Of a stretch of 64,000 nucleotides of DNA, positions 15,945 through 25,172 are shown piece by piece. The DNA lies in assembly GCA_902556425.1 (NCBI GenBank), contig CACDWG010000004.1, positions 86,107 to 150,106 of the forward strand, read 5' to 3'. The notes beneath the pieces are model-generated. The model was not told where the DNA came from and did not search any database. It saw nothing but the letters and a program-made list of their open reading frames with translations. Made by a program: the position numbers and the translations under genes. The DNA is from UBA4421 sp002704225. Lineage in GTDB: Bacteria; Pseudomonadota; Gammaproteobacteria; Pseudomonadales; Azotimanducaceae. Numbering within the stretch: position 1 is the stretch's first letter; each line of letters opens with the position of its first letter.

Positions 15945-16328
15945 TTACACGTGAGCCGTGCACTTAATTTCGATTTTATAAGACGGATCCACTAAGGCCG
16001 ATACGCCGATCAGCGTTTGGGTGACATCGGGCCGTCCGCCGTAGGCAGCGGCACGGGCGGCGAAGACTTCCTGAACCTGATTCATTACTTGCGCCATGTC
16101 GGTCACAAATACGGTTTCTTCAACCACGTTCTCCAAACTGGCACCGAACTCAGCCAACACCGCCTTAACGTGTTCGTAGGCCAGCGTCGTTTGTTCCAAC
16201 ACGCTGTCCGGTGCCGCACCGCTGGCATCAACCCCAACTTGGCCGGAGAGATAAAGAATGTTGTCGACCTGCACTGCTTGGGCGATCAGTTCGGCATAGG
16301 GTCCGCTGCGAAAGACTTTACGTTGCAT
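15945..16328 (-). CDS. RidA/YjgF-family protein
   Basis: About 127 residues from the ATG at 16328 (GGAGG six bases ahead). Family features: PYAELIAQAVQVDNILYLSG with the G-Q following, EQTTLAYEHVKAVLAEFGAS, VVEETVFVTDM and the end PSYKIEIKCTAHV. RidA proteins hydrolyse reactive enamines and imines, usually with an Arg in the active site; whether this member has deaminase activity is not certain. It is followed closely upstream on the same strand by a small monooxygenase-domain gene (16347-16640), 18 bases away, so they probably share an operon. Confidence 0.88.
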   Translation of the reverse strand: MQRKVFRSGPYAELIAQAVQVDNILYLSGQVGVDASGAAPDSVLEQTTLAYEHVKAVLAEFGASLENVVEETVFVTDMAQVMNQVQEVFAARAAAYGGRPDVTQTLIGVSALVDPSYKIEIKCTAHV

Positions 16329-16346
16329 AACCACCTCCGTTGGGCG

Positions 16347-16640
16347 CTAGATATCGCTTTTGATATCGAATACTCGAGCAACCGGGGCGCCATCCAGAAG
16401 GGGCCCCACCGCGTCCATAAATCCGGTCTCCACCCGCCAGCCCATATATGCCTGTTGGTGTTCTGCGCTCTCCCACTGCTCTACCAAGAAAACGTTTTGG
16501 CTTTCTTGATCAATAAAGGTTTCGACTTTTTGACAGCCCGCATAGCTACGGGTATCGACCAGTGCGCTCTTCATAACCTCCAGCAACTCGGCCACAGATT
16601 CGGACTTGGTCGGCAGTTCCAATGTGATCATGACGCTCAT
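16347..16640 (-). CDS. Antibiotic-biosynthesis-monooxygenase (ABM)-domain protein
   Basis: 97 residues in the ferredoxin-like alpha/beta layout of the ABM/YgiN family: MITLELPTKSESVAELLEVM, then ALVDTRSYAGCQKVETFIDQ and NVFLVEQWESAEHQQAYMGW. Proteins of this kind oxidise quinones or bind haem, or act as small stress proteins. A GGAGAGG ribosome-binding site supports the start at 16640. The gene lies just upstream of ridA on the same strand. Confidence 0.82.
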   Translation of the reverse strand: MSVMITLELPTKSESVAELLEVMKSALVDTRSYAGCQKVETFIDQESQNVFLVEQWESAEHQQAYMGWRVETGFMDAVGPLLDGAPVARVFDIKSDI

Positions 16641-16712
16641 GGGCCTCTCCTTATCGCTATTCGTATGTCTATCGCCCGCCCCGTCCGGCTAGGCTCTCAG
16701 ATGCAGAAAAAA

Positions 16713-17240
16713 CTACTGAACGGGCACTTGGAGTGCGATCAAGTTTTTCAACAAATCTCTGCCGGCAGTCCGCGGATTCACGTCTTTGTCGATCTTGGAT
16801 ACCTTGCCGTCTGCGTCAATGTAGAACGTCCACCGCTTGGAAAAGCCCATGGATGCCAGCACACCGTAGGACTCACTGACCCCCTTGCTGCTGTCCGACA
16901 GGATAGGGAAGTTCGCATTGTTCTGAGCGGCGAAGGCCTTGTTGGTTTCCAAATCATCCGTACTCGCCATAAAGAACTGAACGTCAAAACGACGGACCTG
17001 TTTTTTGCTGTCTCGCACGGACTTGCATTCAATCGTGCAACCCCCGGTGAAAGCCTTGGGAAAAAAGGCCAGAACGACATGTTTGCCGCGAAGCTCGGAC
17101 AACTGGTAGGTCTGCCCGTCGGTCGCCTGTAGCGTCCAATCCGGCGCCACATCGCCCACGTTGAGTGATGCATGGGCGCTGCCGATCACCATAAGTAGAC
17201 TGCTGATCAGCGCGCTTTTGACGAAATTCTTAATTTTCAT
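16713..17240 (-). CDS. Exported peroxiredoxin (AhpC/TSA, BCP-like)
   Basis: About 175 residues from the ATG at 17240 with GAAGGTGG ahead. Signal peptide: VKSALISSLLMVIGSAHA. The mature thioredoxin-fold domain starts with LNVGDVAPDWTL. The peroxidatic motif is PKAFTGGCTIEC, with Cys68 and a second Cys at 72, spaced as in BCP enzymes where a resolving Cys follows closely. It should reduce hydroperoxides in the periplasm. The C-terminal helix ends DLLKNLIALQ. It is on the same strand upstream of the ABM gene, about 70 bases away. Confidence 0.87.
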   Translation of the reverse strand: MKIKNFVKSALISSLLMVIGSAHASLNVGDVAPDWTLQATDGQTYQLSELRGKHVVLAFFPKAFTGGCTIECKSVRDSKKQVRRFDVQFFMASTDDLETNKAFAAQNNANFPILSDSSKGVSESYGVLASMGFSKRWTFYIDADGKVSKIDKDVNPRTAGRDLLKNLIALQVPVQ

Positions 17241-17367
17241 GGCTTCCACCTTCTTTGGACTCTTAGCATTTTCCCCTTATCGGAGAGTTTCCGTACCTTA
17301 GAGGGTAATGCCTGTTTTGCCTGAGGGCTACGTCAGATTGGTAATTTTTAATAGATATTTATTCACA

Positions 17368-17634
17368 TCAGTGCGGTTCGGCGCCGCTCATCTGTGCTTT
17401 GCGTCGAAGCAATTCAGACTCGCAAAGATTGAGTTCATGCTGCAGACGCAGAAGCTCGGCGCGCAAACTGTAGCCCAGCTCTTTCGCCGCATTCTGTCCG
17501 GAAAGCTGGCATGCCTTAGGTGAGGTCGCAACACTCTCGACATCACTTCGTAGCTGATCCATCTGTCGCTCAATACGCGCCAGTTTTTGTTCTAGGTATC
17601 CGGTGTGAATCGAAGCAGAGTCTTCTTCCGTCAT
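17368..17634 (-). CDS. Small coiled-coil protein, unknown
   Basis: 88 residues, nearly all helical: LEQKLARIERQMDQLRSDVE followed by a C-containing break (KACQLSG) and LRAELLRLQHELNLCESELL. No membrane segment or signal. GAGG five bases ahead of the ATG at 17634 supports translation. Not recognised; it could be a SlyX-like helical protein, but the sequence does not show that family's motifs clearly. Confidence 0.55.
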   Translation of the reverse strand: MTEEDSASIHTGYLEQKLARIERQMDQLRSDVESVATSPKACQLSGQNAAKELGYSLRAELLRLQHELNLCESELLRRKAQMSGAEPH

Positions 17635-17715
17635 TGTATCCTCGTGATCTCATGCACAGGCATCACACTCAAACAAACCTCAGGCTCAGCAAACGCATTG
17701 CTCCGACGCCATGTG

Positions 17716-18213
17716 TCACGGCTTGTCTGGCTGTACCAGCCCTTGTGCGATCATCGCTTGGCGAATGGATTCCAGTCGCCGTCGATTCTTACCCAAATCG
17801 GAATAACCCACGCGAGAGGCAGAACGCACCACCACACGGTTACCGCGCACTCGCATCTCAATATCGTCTACAAAACCCAGGAGGCGAGATCGCGCCTCGA
17901 TCTGCAAGCTGTCGTCGTTCTGCATCACGATTCGAAATTCCGAACGGGATTCCATATAGGTAGCAATTGCGGCAAGCAGCCCTCGAGCATCCACGGAATC
18001 CGGCGTGCCCTCTGACATTTGACTGACAAAGGGCGCGATGTACTGCCTAGAGCTTGGACTTTCGTCACTGCACACGCAGTTCGGTGTTTGCGGACAAGGC
18101 GCCAACACCGTGGAATCATCCGTCATCGCTCGCACTCCAATCGTCGACATACCAAGTACCGCGCATCCAAACATAAGGCCACGTCGAAGTCCTCGGATGG
18201 ATATTTCGAACAT
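17716..18213 (-). CDS. Exported DUF1499-family protein
   Basis: 165 residues. N-terminal signal segment GLMFGCAVLGMSTIGVRA, then the family opening PCPQTPNCVCSD and the closing motif RSASRVGYSDLGKNRRRLES, both hallmarks of DUF1499 proteins, whose function is unknown. GAGGTG eight bases ahead of the ATG at 18213 supports the start. It runs divergently from the pilC remnant, so its promoter must lie in decaying pil sequence. Confidence 0.87.
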   Translation of the reverse strand: MFEISIRGLRRGLMFGCAVLGMSTIGVRAMTDDSTVLAPCPQTPNCVCSDESPSSRQYIAPFVSQMSEGTPDSVDARGLLAAIATYMESRSEFRIVMQNDDSLQIEARSRLLGFVDDIEMRVRGNRVVVRSASRVGYSDLGKNRRRLESIRQAMIAQGLVQPDKP

Positions 18214-18275
18214 GGGTGCACCTCACCTGTTGGATGACCGCTGGATCGACAGCGGGTTCGGCCTTCTGCCGAATA

Positions 18276-18802
18276 CTAAGGCTTTCTTTGCCCCAGCGCG
18301 AGCAAGCCCCGAAACCGGCCCACGCTTATCAATTTCTAGACGGACTCGTGTTACGAGCGCCGATTGTTGGAAACCTAAGCCAGTGTGCAAATACCGCCAG
18401 TATGTGCCGCACGCTGGGCGCAACCGTCGGCGCGGGTGTCGCCATCAACAAAGCCTTGCCCTTTGCCGCCGATGCCTGTGGAAATCGAGTTTTTCAGCGT
18501 GCGGTCAACGGCTTGGTCTCTCAACTGGAAAACGGCTCCAGACTTCAGGATGCCATGACTGCCGAGTCCTGCTTCCCTCAGACGCTGCAGCGAATGATCC
18601 GACTCGGTGAAGAATCCGGAAAGCTCGAGCATATGTTGCAACAGTCCACAGAGTTTCATGAGGAAAATTGCGCCGGACGGTTAGCAGCCTGCTTCCCTTG
18701 ATTGAACCGCTGCTGATGGTGCTGCTTGGGTTCGTCGAGGGTGGTTTGATTCTCGCCATGTATCTCCCCATCTTTGCCATGGGAGGCTTGTTTCATTCCT
18801 AG
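18276..18802 (+). pseudogene. pilC: Type IV pilus inner-membrane protein PilC, C-terminal remnant
   Basis: Only the second PilC/GspF domain is left: LDGLVLRAPIVGNLSQCANT, TLGATVGAGVAINKALPFAA, RMIRLGEESGKLEHMLQQST and, after a one-base shift in a short A-run near 18663-18666, LLPLIEPLLMVLLGFVEGGL then LAMYLPIF. The first half, pilB and pilD are absent. In Pseudomonas and relatives the order is pilB-pilC-pilD-coaE-yacG; here the remnant runs directly into coaE and yacG, so this is what remains of the pilus-assembly operon. Confidence 0.88.
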
Positions 18803-18856
18803 CGCAGGGACATCAAGCCCACGCCTTTGTTACCCTAGACGTTTTGGGAAGAACTC

Positions 18857-19441
18857 ATGCTTGTCGGTCTTACGGGTGGTATTGGCAGCGGTAAGAGCGC
18901 GGCAGCGGATCGGTTCGCCGAGCTGGGCATCGACGTGGTGGACGCGGATCTCGCCAGTCGAGCGGTGGTCGAGCCGGGCATGCCGGCCCTGCAAAAAATT
19001 ACCGAGCACTTCGGCGAGCAGCTGTTGCTGGCCAACGGCACTCTCGATCGCGCGCAACTGCGAAGCATTGTCTTCGCAAAGGTCGAGGATCGAAAGTGGC
19101 TGCAAGCGCTACTTCACCCGTTAATCAGTCAATACCTGCAAGACCGGGTCGCCGAAAGCACGTCGCCATACTGCTTATTGGTCAACCCCTTACTTCTGGA
19201 GTCCGGCCAGGCGCGCTGGTGCGATGAGATCGTGGTTGTCGATGTCTCTGAAGAGGTACAAATTGCCCGAACCATGACCCGCGACGACAATCCCCGAAGC
19301 CAAGTAGAAGCGATAGTCGCCGCCCAGCTAAAGCGCGGTGATCGGCTAGCGCAGGCATCTCGAACACTGACCAATGATGGCGATTTACCTCACCTCTACC
19401 GCCAAGTCGATGCACTCCATCAGGAGCTTTTAGCGCTGTGA
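18857..19441 (+). CDS. coaE: Dephospho-CoA kinase
   Basis: Last step of coenzyme A synthesis: phosphorylates the 3'-hydroxyl of dephospho-CoA with ATP. 194 residues; the P-loop GGIGSGKS is at residues 7-14, followed by ELGIDVVDADLASRAVVEPG, with the family's D-A-D-x-x-x-R pattern. LLVNPLLLESGQ and later TRDDNPRSQVEA complete the CoaE pattern. It follows the pilC remnant and overlaps yacG by four bases (GTGA), which matches the usual pil-coaE-yacG order. Confidence 0.95.
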   Translation: MLVGLTGGIGSGKSAAADRFAELGIDVVDADLASRAVVEPGMPALQKITEHFGEQLLLANGTLDRAQLRSIVFAKVEDRKWLQALLHPLISQYLQDRVAESTSPYCLLVNPLLLESGQARWCDEIVVVDVSEEVQIARTMTRDDNPRSQVEAIVAAQLKRGDRLAQASRTLTNDGDLPHLYRQVDALHQELLAL

Positions 19442-19632
19442 CTACCGCAAGAATTGTCAACTGTCCGACCTGCAAGCAAGGCGTGAAATGGACAGCCACG
19501 AACACCAACCGTCCCTTTTGTTCTGATCGCTGTAAGCTGATCGACTTAGGAAGCTGGGCGGCGGAAGATCATCGGATACCTGCCGAGACCGCACCGGACT
19601 TCGAGAATGCCGACCCCGAGCGCGATCTATAG
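19438..19632 (+). CDS. yacG: DNA gyrase inhibitor YacG
   Basis: 64 residues with one zinc-binding site: CPTCKQGVKW near the start and FCSDRCKLIDLGSWA, giving the C-x2-C...C-x3-C pattern of YacG. In E. coli the protein binds GyrB and blocks gyrase; that activity is inferred here from the family. The GTG start overlaps the coaE stop, and no better start is available. Confidence 0.93.
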   Translation: MTTARIVNCPTCKQGVKWTATNTNRPFCSDRCKLIDLGSWAAEDHRIPAETAPDFENADPERDL

Positions 19633-19657
19633 GGCGATCCCCGCCTAGGCAGGAAAA

Positions 19658-20869
19658 CTAACTTCGATACTCGGCGTTAATCCGCACGTATTCATAGGAT
19701 AAATCAGTGGTCCAGACGGTCTGGGAGGCATCGCCTCGGCCGAGGTCAATCAACACTCGGAATTCGTCTCGAGCTAACACGGAGGCACCCGCATCCTCGG
19801 TGTAGTCATCGGACATTAAGCCGCCAGAGGCTACTTGAACCTCATCCAGCCACAAGCTGACACGACTCGGATCCAACTCAGCAACTTCGGCTCTGCCTAT
19901 CGCCATGCAGAATCGGCCCCAGTTTGCGTCTCCGGCAAAAAGCGCCGTTTTGACCAAGGGTGATTCCGCTACGGTATAGGCGACTTCGAGACATTCTTGC
20001 GGATGTTCGCCACCGGCCACCGTAACCGTTACAAACTTCGTCGCTCCCTCGCCGTCTCGCACAATCGCTTGGGCTAGGGTCTGCGCCACCTCGAGCACAA
20101 CTTGTTTGAGTCTTGGGTAACGCTCATCCGCCACACTGTTGATAGCGGCCATCTCACTCTTACCCGTCGCCGCGAGCATAAAACAATCGTTGGTTGAGGT
20201 ATCACCGTCTACGGTGATTCGGTTGAAGCTCTCGTTCGCCACTTCTTGCACCATCCTGTCCAGTACCTCAGGCATCACAGTGGCATTCGAGGCGATGTAG
20301 GCCAACATCGTCGCCATGTTGGGCTTGATCATCCCCGAGCCCTTGGCCACACCGGTCACAATGATGTCAGATCCGTCAACCCTGACCCGTTTGCTCACCG
20401 CTTTCGTTACGGTATCGGTTGTCATTATGGCTCTGCCATAGGCGAGCCAATGATCTGAACTCAGGCCCTGAACCAGTGCAGGAACCGCGGCATTGATTCT
20501 GGCCACGTCTAGGCGCTCACCGATGACCCCAGTAGAAAATGGCTGTATGTCATCGCCCTGCAAACCCAGCTCTTGGGCTACAACTTCGCAAACGGCTATC
20601 GCGTCGGCGCGGCCAGGCTGCCCAGTGGCCGCATTGGCATTGCCGCTGTTCACAATCCAAGCGCGAGGCGTAACGCGCTCTTTCGCAAGATCTACCGGTG
20701 GTGCAGCGAACGCTGACTGCGTATACACGCCTGCAATCACCGTGCCTTCGTCAAACACTGCCAAGGCGAGATCGTCGCGCGGAGCATCCTTTATGCCCGT
20801 ACGTACGGCAGCCAACCGTACGCCTGGCACCGGCGTCAGGGCATTAGGCTCGACTAAGTTCACCGCCAC
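19658..20869 (-). CDS. argJ: Glutamate N-acetyltransferase/amino-acid acetyltransferase ArgJ
   Basis: Bifunctional arginine biosynthesis enzyme that moves acetyl groups from N-acetylornithine to glutamate. The precursor cleaves itself before the Thr of KGSGMIKPNMATML, which is present. WIVNSGNANAATG, FSTGVIGERL, ITVDGDTSTNDCF and AGDANWGRFCMAIGRAE are family motifs. 403 residues is usual. GTG start at 20869 with AGGAGGGG ahead. It lies just downstream of secA, 43 bases from its stop, on the same strand. Confidence 0.96.
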   Translation of the reverse strand: MAVNLVEPNALTPVPGVRLAAVRTGIKDAPRDDLALAVFDEGTVIAGVYTQSAFAAPPVDLAKERVTPRAWIVNSGNANAATGQPGRADAIAVCEVVAQELGLQGDDIQPFSTGVIGERLDVARINAAVPALVQGLSSDHWLAYGRAIMTTDTVTKAVSKRVRVDGSDIIVTGVAKGSGMIKPNMATMLAYIASNATVMPEVLDRMVQEVANESFNRITVDGDTSTNDCFMLAATGKSEMAAINSVADERYPRLKQVVLEVAQTLAQAIVRDGEGATKFVTVTVAGGEHPQECLEVAYTVAESPLVKTALFAGDANWGRFCMAIGRAEVAELDPSRVSLWLDEVQVASGGLMSDDYTEDAGASVLARDEFRVLIDLGRGDASQTVWTTDLSYEYVRINAEYRS

Positions 20870-20911
20870 TGGCGCCCCTCCTGTCGTCGGTCGTTGGGCA
20901 TCGAATCACGG

Positions 20912-23650
20912 TCAGAGCTGACCGTGGCACTGTTTGTATTTTTTTCCCGAACCGCATGGGCACGGTTCGTTGCGCCCCACTTTGCGCTCCTCGCGCACAA
21001 AGGTTTCCGCCTTTGCTGCTCCCTTGGGCTGCGGGATATCCTGATCCGACCCTGCGCTTGCTTGGCTGTGCTGAAAATTCATTTTCTGTGCAGCCTCAGC
21101 GCGACGCAGTCGCTCCTGTGCCTCAATCTCTTCGGGGTTTTCAATTTGCATACGCGACAACATGCGAACGACGTCGAACTTGATGTTTTGCAGCAAATCT
21201 TGGAAGAGCTCAAAGGACTCGCGCTTAAACTCTTGTTTTGGCTGCTTCTGCGCATAGGCCCTTAGATGTATGCCTTGTCGCAGCTGATCCATCGACGCAA
21301 GGTGCTCTTTCCATCGCTGATCCAATATTTGCAGCATGATTTGCTTTTCGACCAACCGCATGTCGATACCGGCTTCCCGCCAACGGCCTTCCTTCGCCCC
21401 ATACTCTTCCTCAATCTGGGCGAGTACTCGCGCAGCCAGGCCTTCTTCGTCTAAGCCTTCATCTGCTTCCAACCAACGCCCAAGGGTTTGGACGCTGGCA
21501 AATTCGTTCTGCAATGACAATTCGAGCCCACCAATATCCCACTGCTCGATCAAACTTTGAGGCGGTATGTGCTGGGCTACTAGGTCATAAACCACTTCTT
21601 CTCGTAAGCCTTCGATGGTTTCGGAAATGTCTTGCGAATCCATCAATTCGCGTCGCTGCTGGTAAATCACCTGACGCTGATCGTTGGACACATCGTCGTA
21701 TTCCAACAAATTTTTTCGAATATCGAAATTGTGCCCTTCCACTTTACGCTGAGCATTTTCGATAGAGCGATTGATCATCTTATGCTCAATCGCCTCACCA
21801 CTTTCCGAATTCAGTTTATGCATCATGTTGCGGATCGATTCCGATACGAAGATGCGCATCAGATTGTCGTCCAACGACAGATAAAAACGACTGGAACCTG
21901 GATCTCCCTGCCTACCTGAACGTCCACGAAGCTGATTATCGATGCGACGAGATTCGTGACGCTCTGTGCCAATGATGTGCAACCCACCAGCCTCGAGTAC
22001 CGCGTCGTGACGCTGCTGCCAGTTCGCTGTGACGTTTTCAATGATCGCAGCAGACGCATCCGGAGTTTTGGCCAACTCGGCTTCCAGGCTGCCACCCAAT
22101 ACAATGTCGGTGCCTCGACCCGCCATGTTTGTTGCAATGGTCACCGTGCCGGGACGACCGGCATCGGCAACCACATCAGCCTCACGCTCGTGCTGTTTAG
22201 CGTTCAGCACGTTGTGACTGATGTTACGGCGATTCAACTCGGCAGAAAGTAACTCGGAACTTTCAATGGATGCGGTACCCACGAGCACCGGCTGGCCACG
22301 TTTTATGCAGTCAACAATGTCTTCCACAATGGCATCGTATTTTTCGGCCAGTGTCAGGTACATCAGGTCATTTCGATCATCTCGAATCATCGGTCGGTGC
22401 GTGGGCACCACCACCACATCCAACCCATAAATCTGCTTGAATTCAAATGCTTCGGTATCGGCTGTCCCGGTCATGCCTGAAAGTTTGTTATACAGTCGAA
22501 AGTAGTTCTGGAAGGTCGTCGATGCCAGCGTTTGGCTTTCGTTTTGGATCGCCAGACCCTCTTTCGCTTCCACGGCTTGGTGAATACCGTCGGACCAACG
22601 GCGGCCCGGCATCGCACGACCCGTATGTTCATCCACGATCACCACCTCACCGGCAGTGATCATGTATTGATCGTCACGCTTGTACAGTTTGTGCGCTTTT
22701 AAGGCCGCATGAACATGATGCAGCAGACCCAAGTTAGCGGAGGAGTAAAGACTGTCGCCTGGCTGCAGAAGATTCAAATTAATCAGCGCGTCTTCGACTT
22801 TCTGGTGGCCGAGTTCGGTCAGTTCAACCTGTCGATTTTTTTCATCCACCATGTAATCGCCCGTAGCCTCGACATCCGGCTCACCAAACACCCTTGGGGT
22901 GTCGTCAAATGGCTGCTCTTCCAACTGCGGCGGGATTTGATTGATCGTTTGATACAACGACGTATTTTCTTCAGAGGCTCCCGAAATAATGAGCGGTGTT
23001 CGCGCCTCATCAATCAATATGGAGTCAACCTCGTCGATGATGGCGAAAAAGAGTTCGCCCTGAAGTCTGTCCTCAGCGGTAAACGCCATATTGGATCGCA
23101 GGTAATCGAAGCCAAATTCGTTGTTCGTGCCATAGATGATATCGGCTCGATACGCTTCCATTTTTTCTGCGGCCGGCTGACCAGACTGTATGATCCCCAC
23201 GCTCAGCCCAAGGGTTTCGTATATGGGCGCCATCCACTGCGCGTCTCGCTTTGCTAGGTAATCGTTTACCGTCACCACATGGACACCCTTGCTGGGCAGG
23301 GCATTTAGGTAGGCCGGCAACGTAGCCATTAAGGTTTTACCCTCGCCAGTCCGCATCTCGGCTATCCGGCCTTCGTGAAGCGTGATGCCACCGATCAGCT
23401 GAACATCAAAGTGACGCATGTCCTTGGTACGTTTTGCTGCCTCCCGCACAGCCGCAAACGCTTCCGGTAGCAACTCATCCAGAGTTTCTCCCGCAGCCAA
23501 GCGCTCTCTGAGCGCCGCCGTGTGGGCGATCAAATCAGTCTCGGGATCAAATTGTTGCTCAAGCTCGTTGATGCGCTGCACCAACCGACCCATGCGTTTC
23601 AATTCGCGAGTATTTTTCGTGCCGAAAAGTCGGGCGAGAAAGTTTGCCAT
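20912..23650 (-). CDS. secA: Preprotein translocase ATPase SecA
   Basis: Motor of Sec export at the inner membrane. 912 residues: DEAD-type ATPase with Walker A MRTGEGKTLMA and a second nucleotide domain (VLNAKQHEREADVVADAGRP, TIATNMAGRGTDIVLGG, LRGRSGRQGDPGSSRF), the preprotein-binding region between, and a C-terminal zinc tail CPCGSGKKYKQCHG that binds SecB. This tail and the overall length match the gammaproteobacterial form. Upstream, at 23784, a minus-strand M23 peptidase gene precedes it. Confidence 0.98.
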   Translation of the reverse strand: MANFLARLFGTKNTRELKRMGRLVQRINELEQQFDPETDLIAHTAALRERLAAGETLDELLPEAFAAVREAAKRTKDMRHFDVQLIGGITLHEGRIAEMRTGEGKTLMATLPAYLNALPSKGVHVVTVNDYLAKRDAQWMAPIYETLGLSVGIIQSGQPAAEKMEAYRADIIYGTNNEFGFDYLRSNMAFTAEDRLQGELFFAIIDEVDSILIDEARTPLIISGASEENTSLYQTINQIPPQLEEQPFDDTPRVFGEPDVEATGDYMVDEKNRQVELTELGHQKVEDALINLNLLQPGDSLYSSANLGLLHHVHAALKAHKLYKRDDQYMITAGEVVIVDEHTGRAMPGRRWSDGIHQAVEAKEGLAIQNESQTLASTTFQNYFRLYNKLSGMTGTADTEAFEFKQIYGLDVVVVPTHRPMIRDDRNDLMYLTLAEKYDAIVEDIVDCIKRGQPVLVGTASIESSELLSAELNRRNISHNVLNAKQHEREADVVADAGRPGTVTIATNMAGRGTDIVLGGSLEAELAKTPDASAAIIENVTANWQQRHDAVLEAGGLHIIGTERHESRRIDNQLRGRSGRQGDPGSSRFYLSLDDNLMRIFVSESIRNMMHKLNSESGEAIEHKMINRSIENAQRKVEGHNFDIRKNLLEYDDVSNDQRQVIYQQRRELMDSQDISETIEGLREEVVYDLVAQHIPPQSLIEQWDIGGLELSLQNEFASVQTLGRWLEADEGLDEEGLAARVLAQIEEEYGAKEGRWREAGIDMRLVEKQIMLQILDQRWKEHLASMDQLRQGIHLRAYAQKQPKQEFKRESFELFQDLLQNIKFDVVRMLSRMQIENPEEIEAQERLRRAEAAQKMNFQHSQASAGSDQDIPQPKGAAKAETFVREERKVGRNEPCPCGSGKKYKQCHGQL

Positions 23651-23781
23651 AGTCTACGATTTACAAAAAAAGCCATTGTAGCGATAGCGCCGCCAGATCT
23701 ATACCAACCTATCGACTGAATTTAAAAAAGAAGGCCGCCGCATCGAGCGTACATGGAACCCGGAGCGTCTTTCTCTCCCGG

Positions 23782-23799
23782 CGTTAGCGAGCGCTAACG
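23782..23799. repeat. Perfect 8-base palindrome over a stop codon
   Basis: CGTTAGCG at 23782-23789 and CGCTAACG at 23792-23799, two-base loop, covers the TAA stop of the M23 peptidase gene. A strong short hairpin in the mRNA is possible, but no U-run follows, so it is not a standard terminator. Confidence 0.35.
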
Positions 23800-24692
23800 T
23801 ATTTGGCAGGGTTAACGGGTTTCCCCGATTTCAGCACTTCAAAATGCACATGAGGCCCAGTAGACCGGCCACTGCTGCCCATTAAGCCAATCACGTCCCC
23901 TCGCTTAACGCTTTGACCCGCATGCACCAGAACCTCCTGATGATGGCCATACCGCGTTCGCAGGTCTGATCCGTGACTGATCTCGATCATTTTGCCGTAT
24001 CCTGACCTTTCGCCAGCGAATATGACGACACCATTTGCAACAGCCACCACATCGGAGCCATTAGCACCAGCGAAGTCCATGCCCTCGTGCCAAGCCTTTT
24101 TTCCAGATATGGGGTCTACTCGCTCGCCAAAGGGTGACGACATCCAGCCTTTCACAATCGGCGCTCCCGCAGGAGTCGCACCTTGTTCGGTATAAACGCC
24201 GACTAGCACTTGATCCAAGATACTTAGCTCAGCCTCTCGCTGCTTCAGGCGCTCGGACAAGTTAAGCAACTGGTCATCGAGATTTTCAACGCCCAGTGCT
24301 TCTGCGTTCTCGCTCAGCGGTCCGCCTTGCGAAACTGGCGCGTCAAAATCGAACTCGTCTTGTGGCAGCCCCGATGATTCGTGCATGTAAGAGGCCAGTG
24401 CCTCCATGCGCCAGAGCCTAGCTTGCATCTCCGCAATCTGACGACCCACCGCCAACCGCCGAGCAATTGACTGTGACTGCAATTCTTCAACCACAGCATC
24501 TTGTTCGCTGAGCTTTGCACGCCAGTTTTCTATTACCGCCGCGTCCACAAAGTCCGATTGTTTCAGCATAAACCCTGATCCAATCAGCCCGAGGCAGATC
24601 ACGATCACGACCACCGACAGCGCCTTGATTTTCCACAGAGGCAGCGCTAACTGTGTCGGCTCTCCACTGTCTTTGATCAAGATGAGGTGCAT
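23784..24692 (-). CDS. M23-family (LytM) peptidoglycan endopeptidase, membrane-anchored
   Basis: About 302 residues from the ATG at 24692. The N-terminal part MHLILIKDSGEP is followed by one membrane helix (LSVVVIVICLGLIGSGFML), a coiled coil (AKLSEQDAVVEELQSQS...) and a C-terminal LytM domain: WHEGMDFAGANGSDVVAVAN, YGHHQEVLVHAGQSVKRGD, SSGRSTGPHVHFEV. The metal ligands H-x3-D and H-x-H are present, so it may be an active endopeptidase. A gene like this commonly lies between secA and lpxC in gammaproteobacteria. The upstream extension of the frame to 24791 is not needed. Confidence 0.9.
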   Translation of the reverse strand: MHLILIKDSGEPTQLALPLWKIKALSVVVIVICLGLIGSGFMLKQSDFVDAAVIENWRAKLSEQDAVVEELQSQSIARRLAVGRQIAEMQARLWRMEALASYMHESSGLPQDEFDFDAPVSQGGPLSENAEALGVENLDDQLLNLSERLKQREAELSILDQVLVGVYTEQGATPAGAPIVKGWMSSPFGERVDPISGKKAWHEGMDFAGANGSDVVAVANGVVIFAGERSGYGKMIEISHGSDLRTRYGHHQEVLVHAGQSVKRGDVIGLMGSSGRSTGPHVHFEVLKSGKPVNPAKYVSAR

Positions 24693-24837
24693 AAAAATTT
24701 CTGACTGGTCGCTTAAGCAGCGCACAACATAGCAAAATGCCACCCATGTGCAAAGCGGCGCTCTTGGCATGGTCGGAGCAGCATACTGCACAAAACGCTA
24801 TGATGGTCGGAATGGGCGTGTGACGGCGGGTTAAAAC

Positions 24838-25155
24838 ATGGCGACCAAAAATGTTGAAAATCTTCTGCGTGAAGGGAGCGGCTACAGCCCTTTGCAAAAA
24901 TTACTGCGTCATGCAGCAAATCAAAGGTCCTGGACCGACCAACTGCGGGCAGCCGTCGATCTTCAACTGCGACACCAGATTGAAGTCAGCGACATCAAAG
25001 GTTCACATTTGATCATCAACTGCCGCAGCGCGGGCGTCGCAACGAAAATGCGCTTTTTGGCTCCAGACCTAATCCCAAAACTTAACGCACTCTCCGCATT
25101 TTCGCGTATCGAGAAGCTTGTCCTCAAAGTGTTGAGCGCTAACGACACATCCTAG
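24838..25155 (+). CDS. DciA-like (DUF721) protein
   Basis: 105 residues of the DUF721/DciA family, whose best-known member loads the replicative helicase. Characteristic parts: LQKLLRHAANQRSWTDQLRA, GSHLIINCRSAGVATKMRFL. It is divergent from the M23 gene (146 bases of shared upstream sequence) and convergent with lpxC, as in related genomes. Being short, it may not be the full helicase loader; its role is inferred from the family. Confidence 0.85.
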   Translation: MATKNVENLLREGSGYSPLQKLLRHAANQRSWTDQLRAAVDLQLRHQIEVSDIKGSHLIINCRSAGVATKMRFLAPDLIPKLNALSAFSRIEKLVLKVLSANDTS

Positions 25156-25172
25156 ACTGTTGACGCAGATGG

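Noticed and set aside
16017..17132. 371-codon open frame on the plus strand
   Set aside because: It lies opposite ridA, the ABM gene and the peroxiredoxin, all with clear motifs; the translation is His/Cys/Gln-rich and shows no family.
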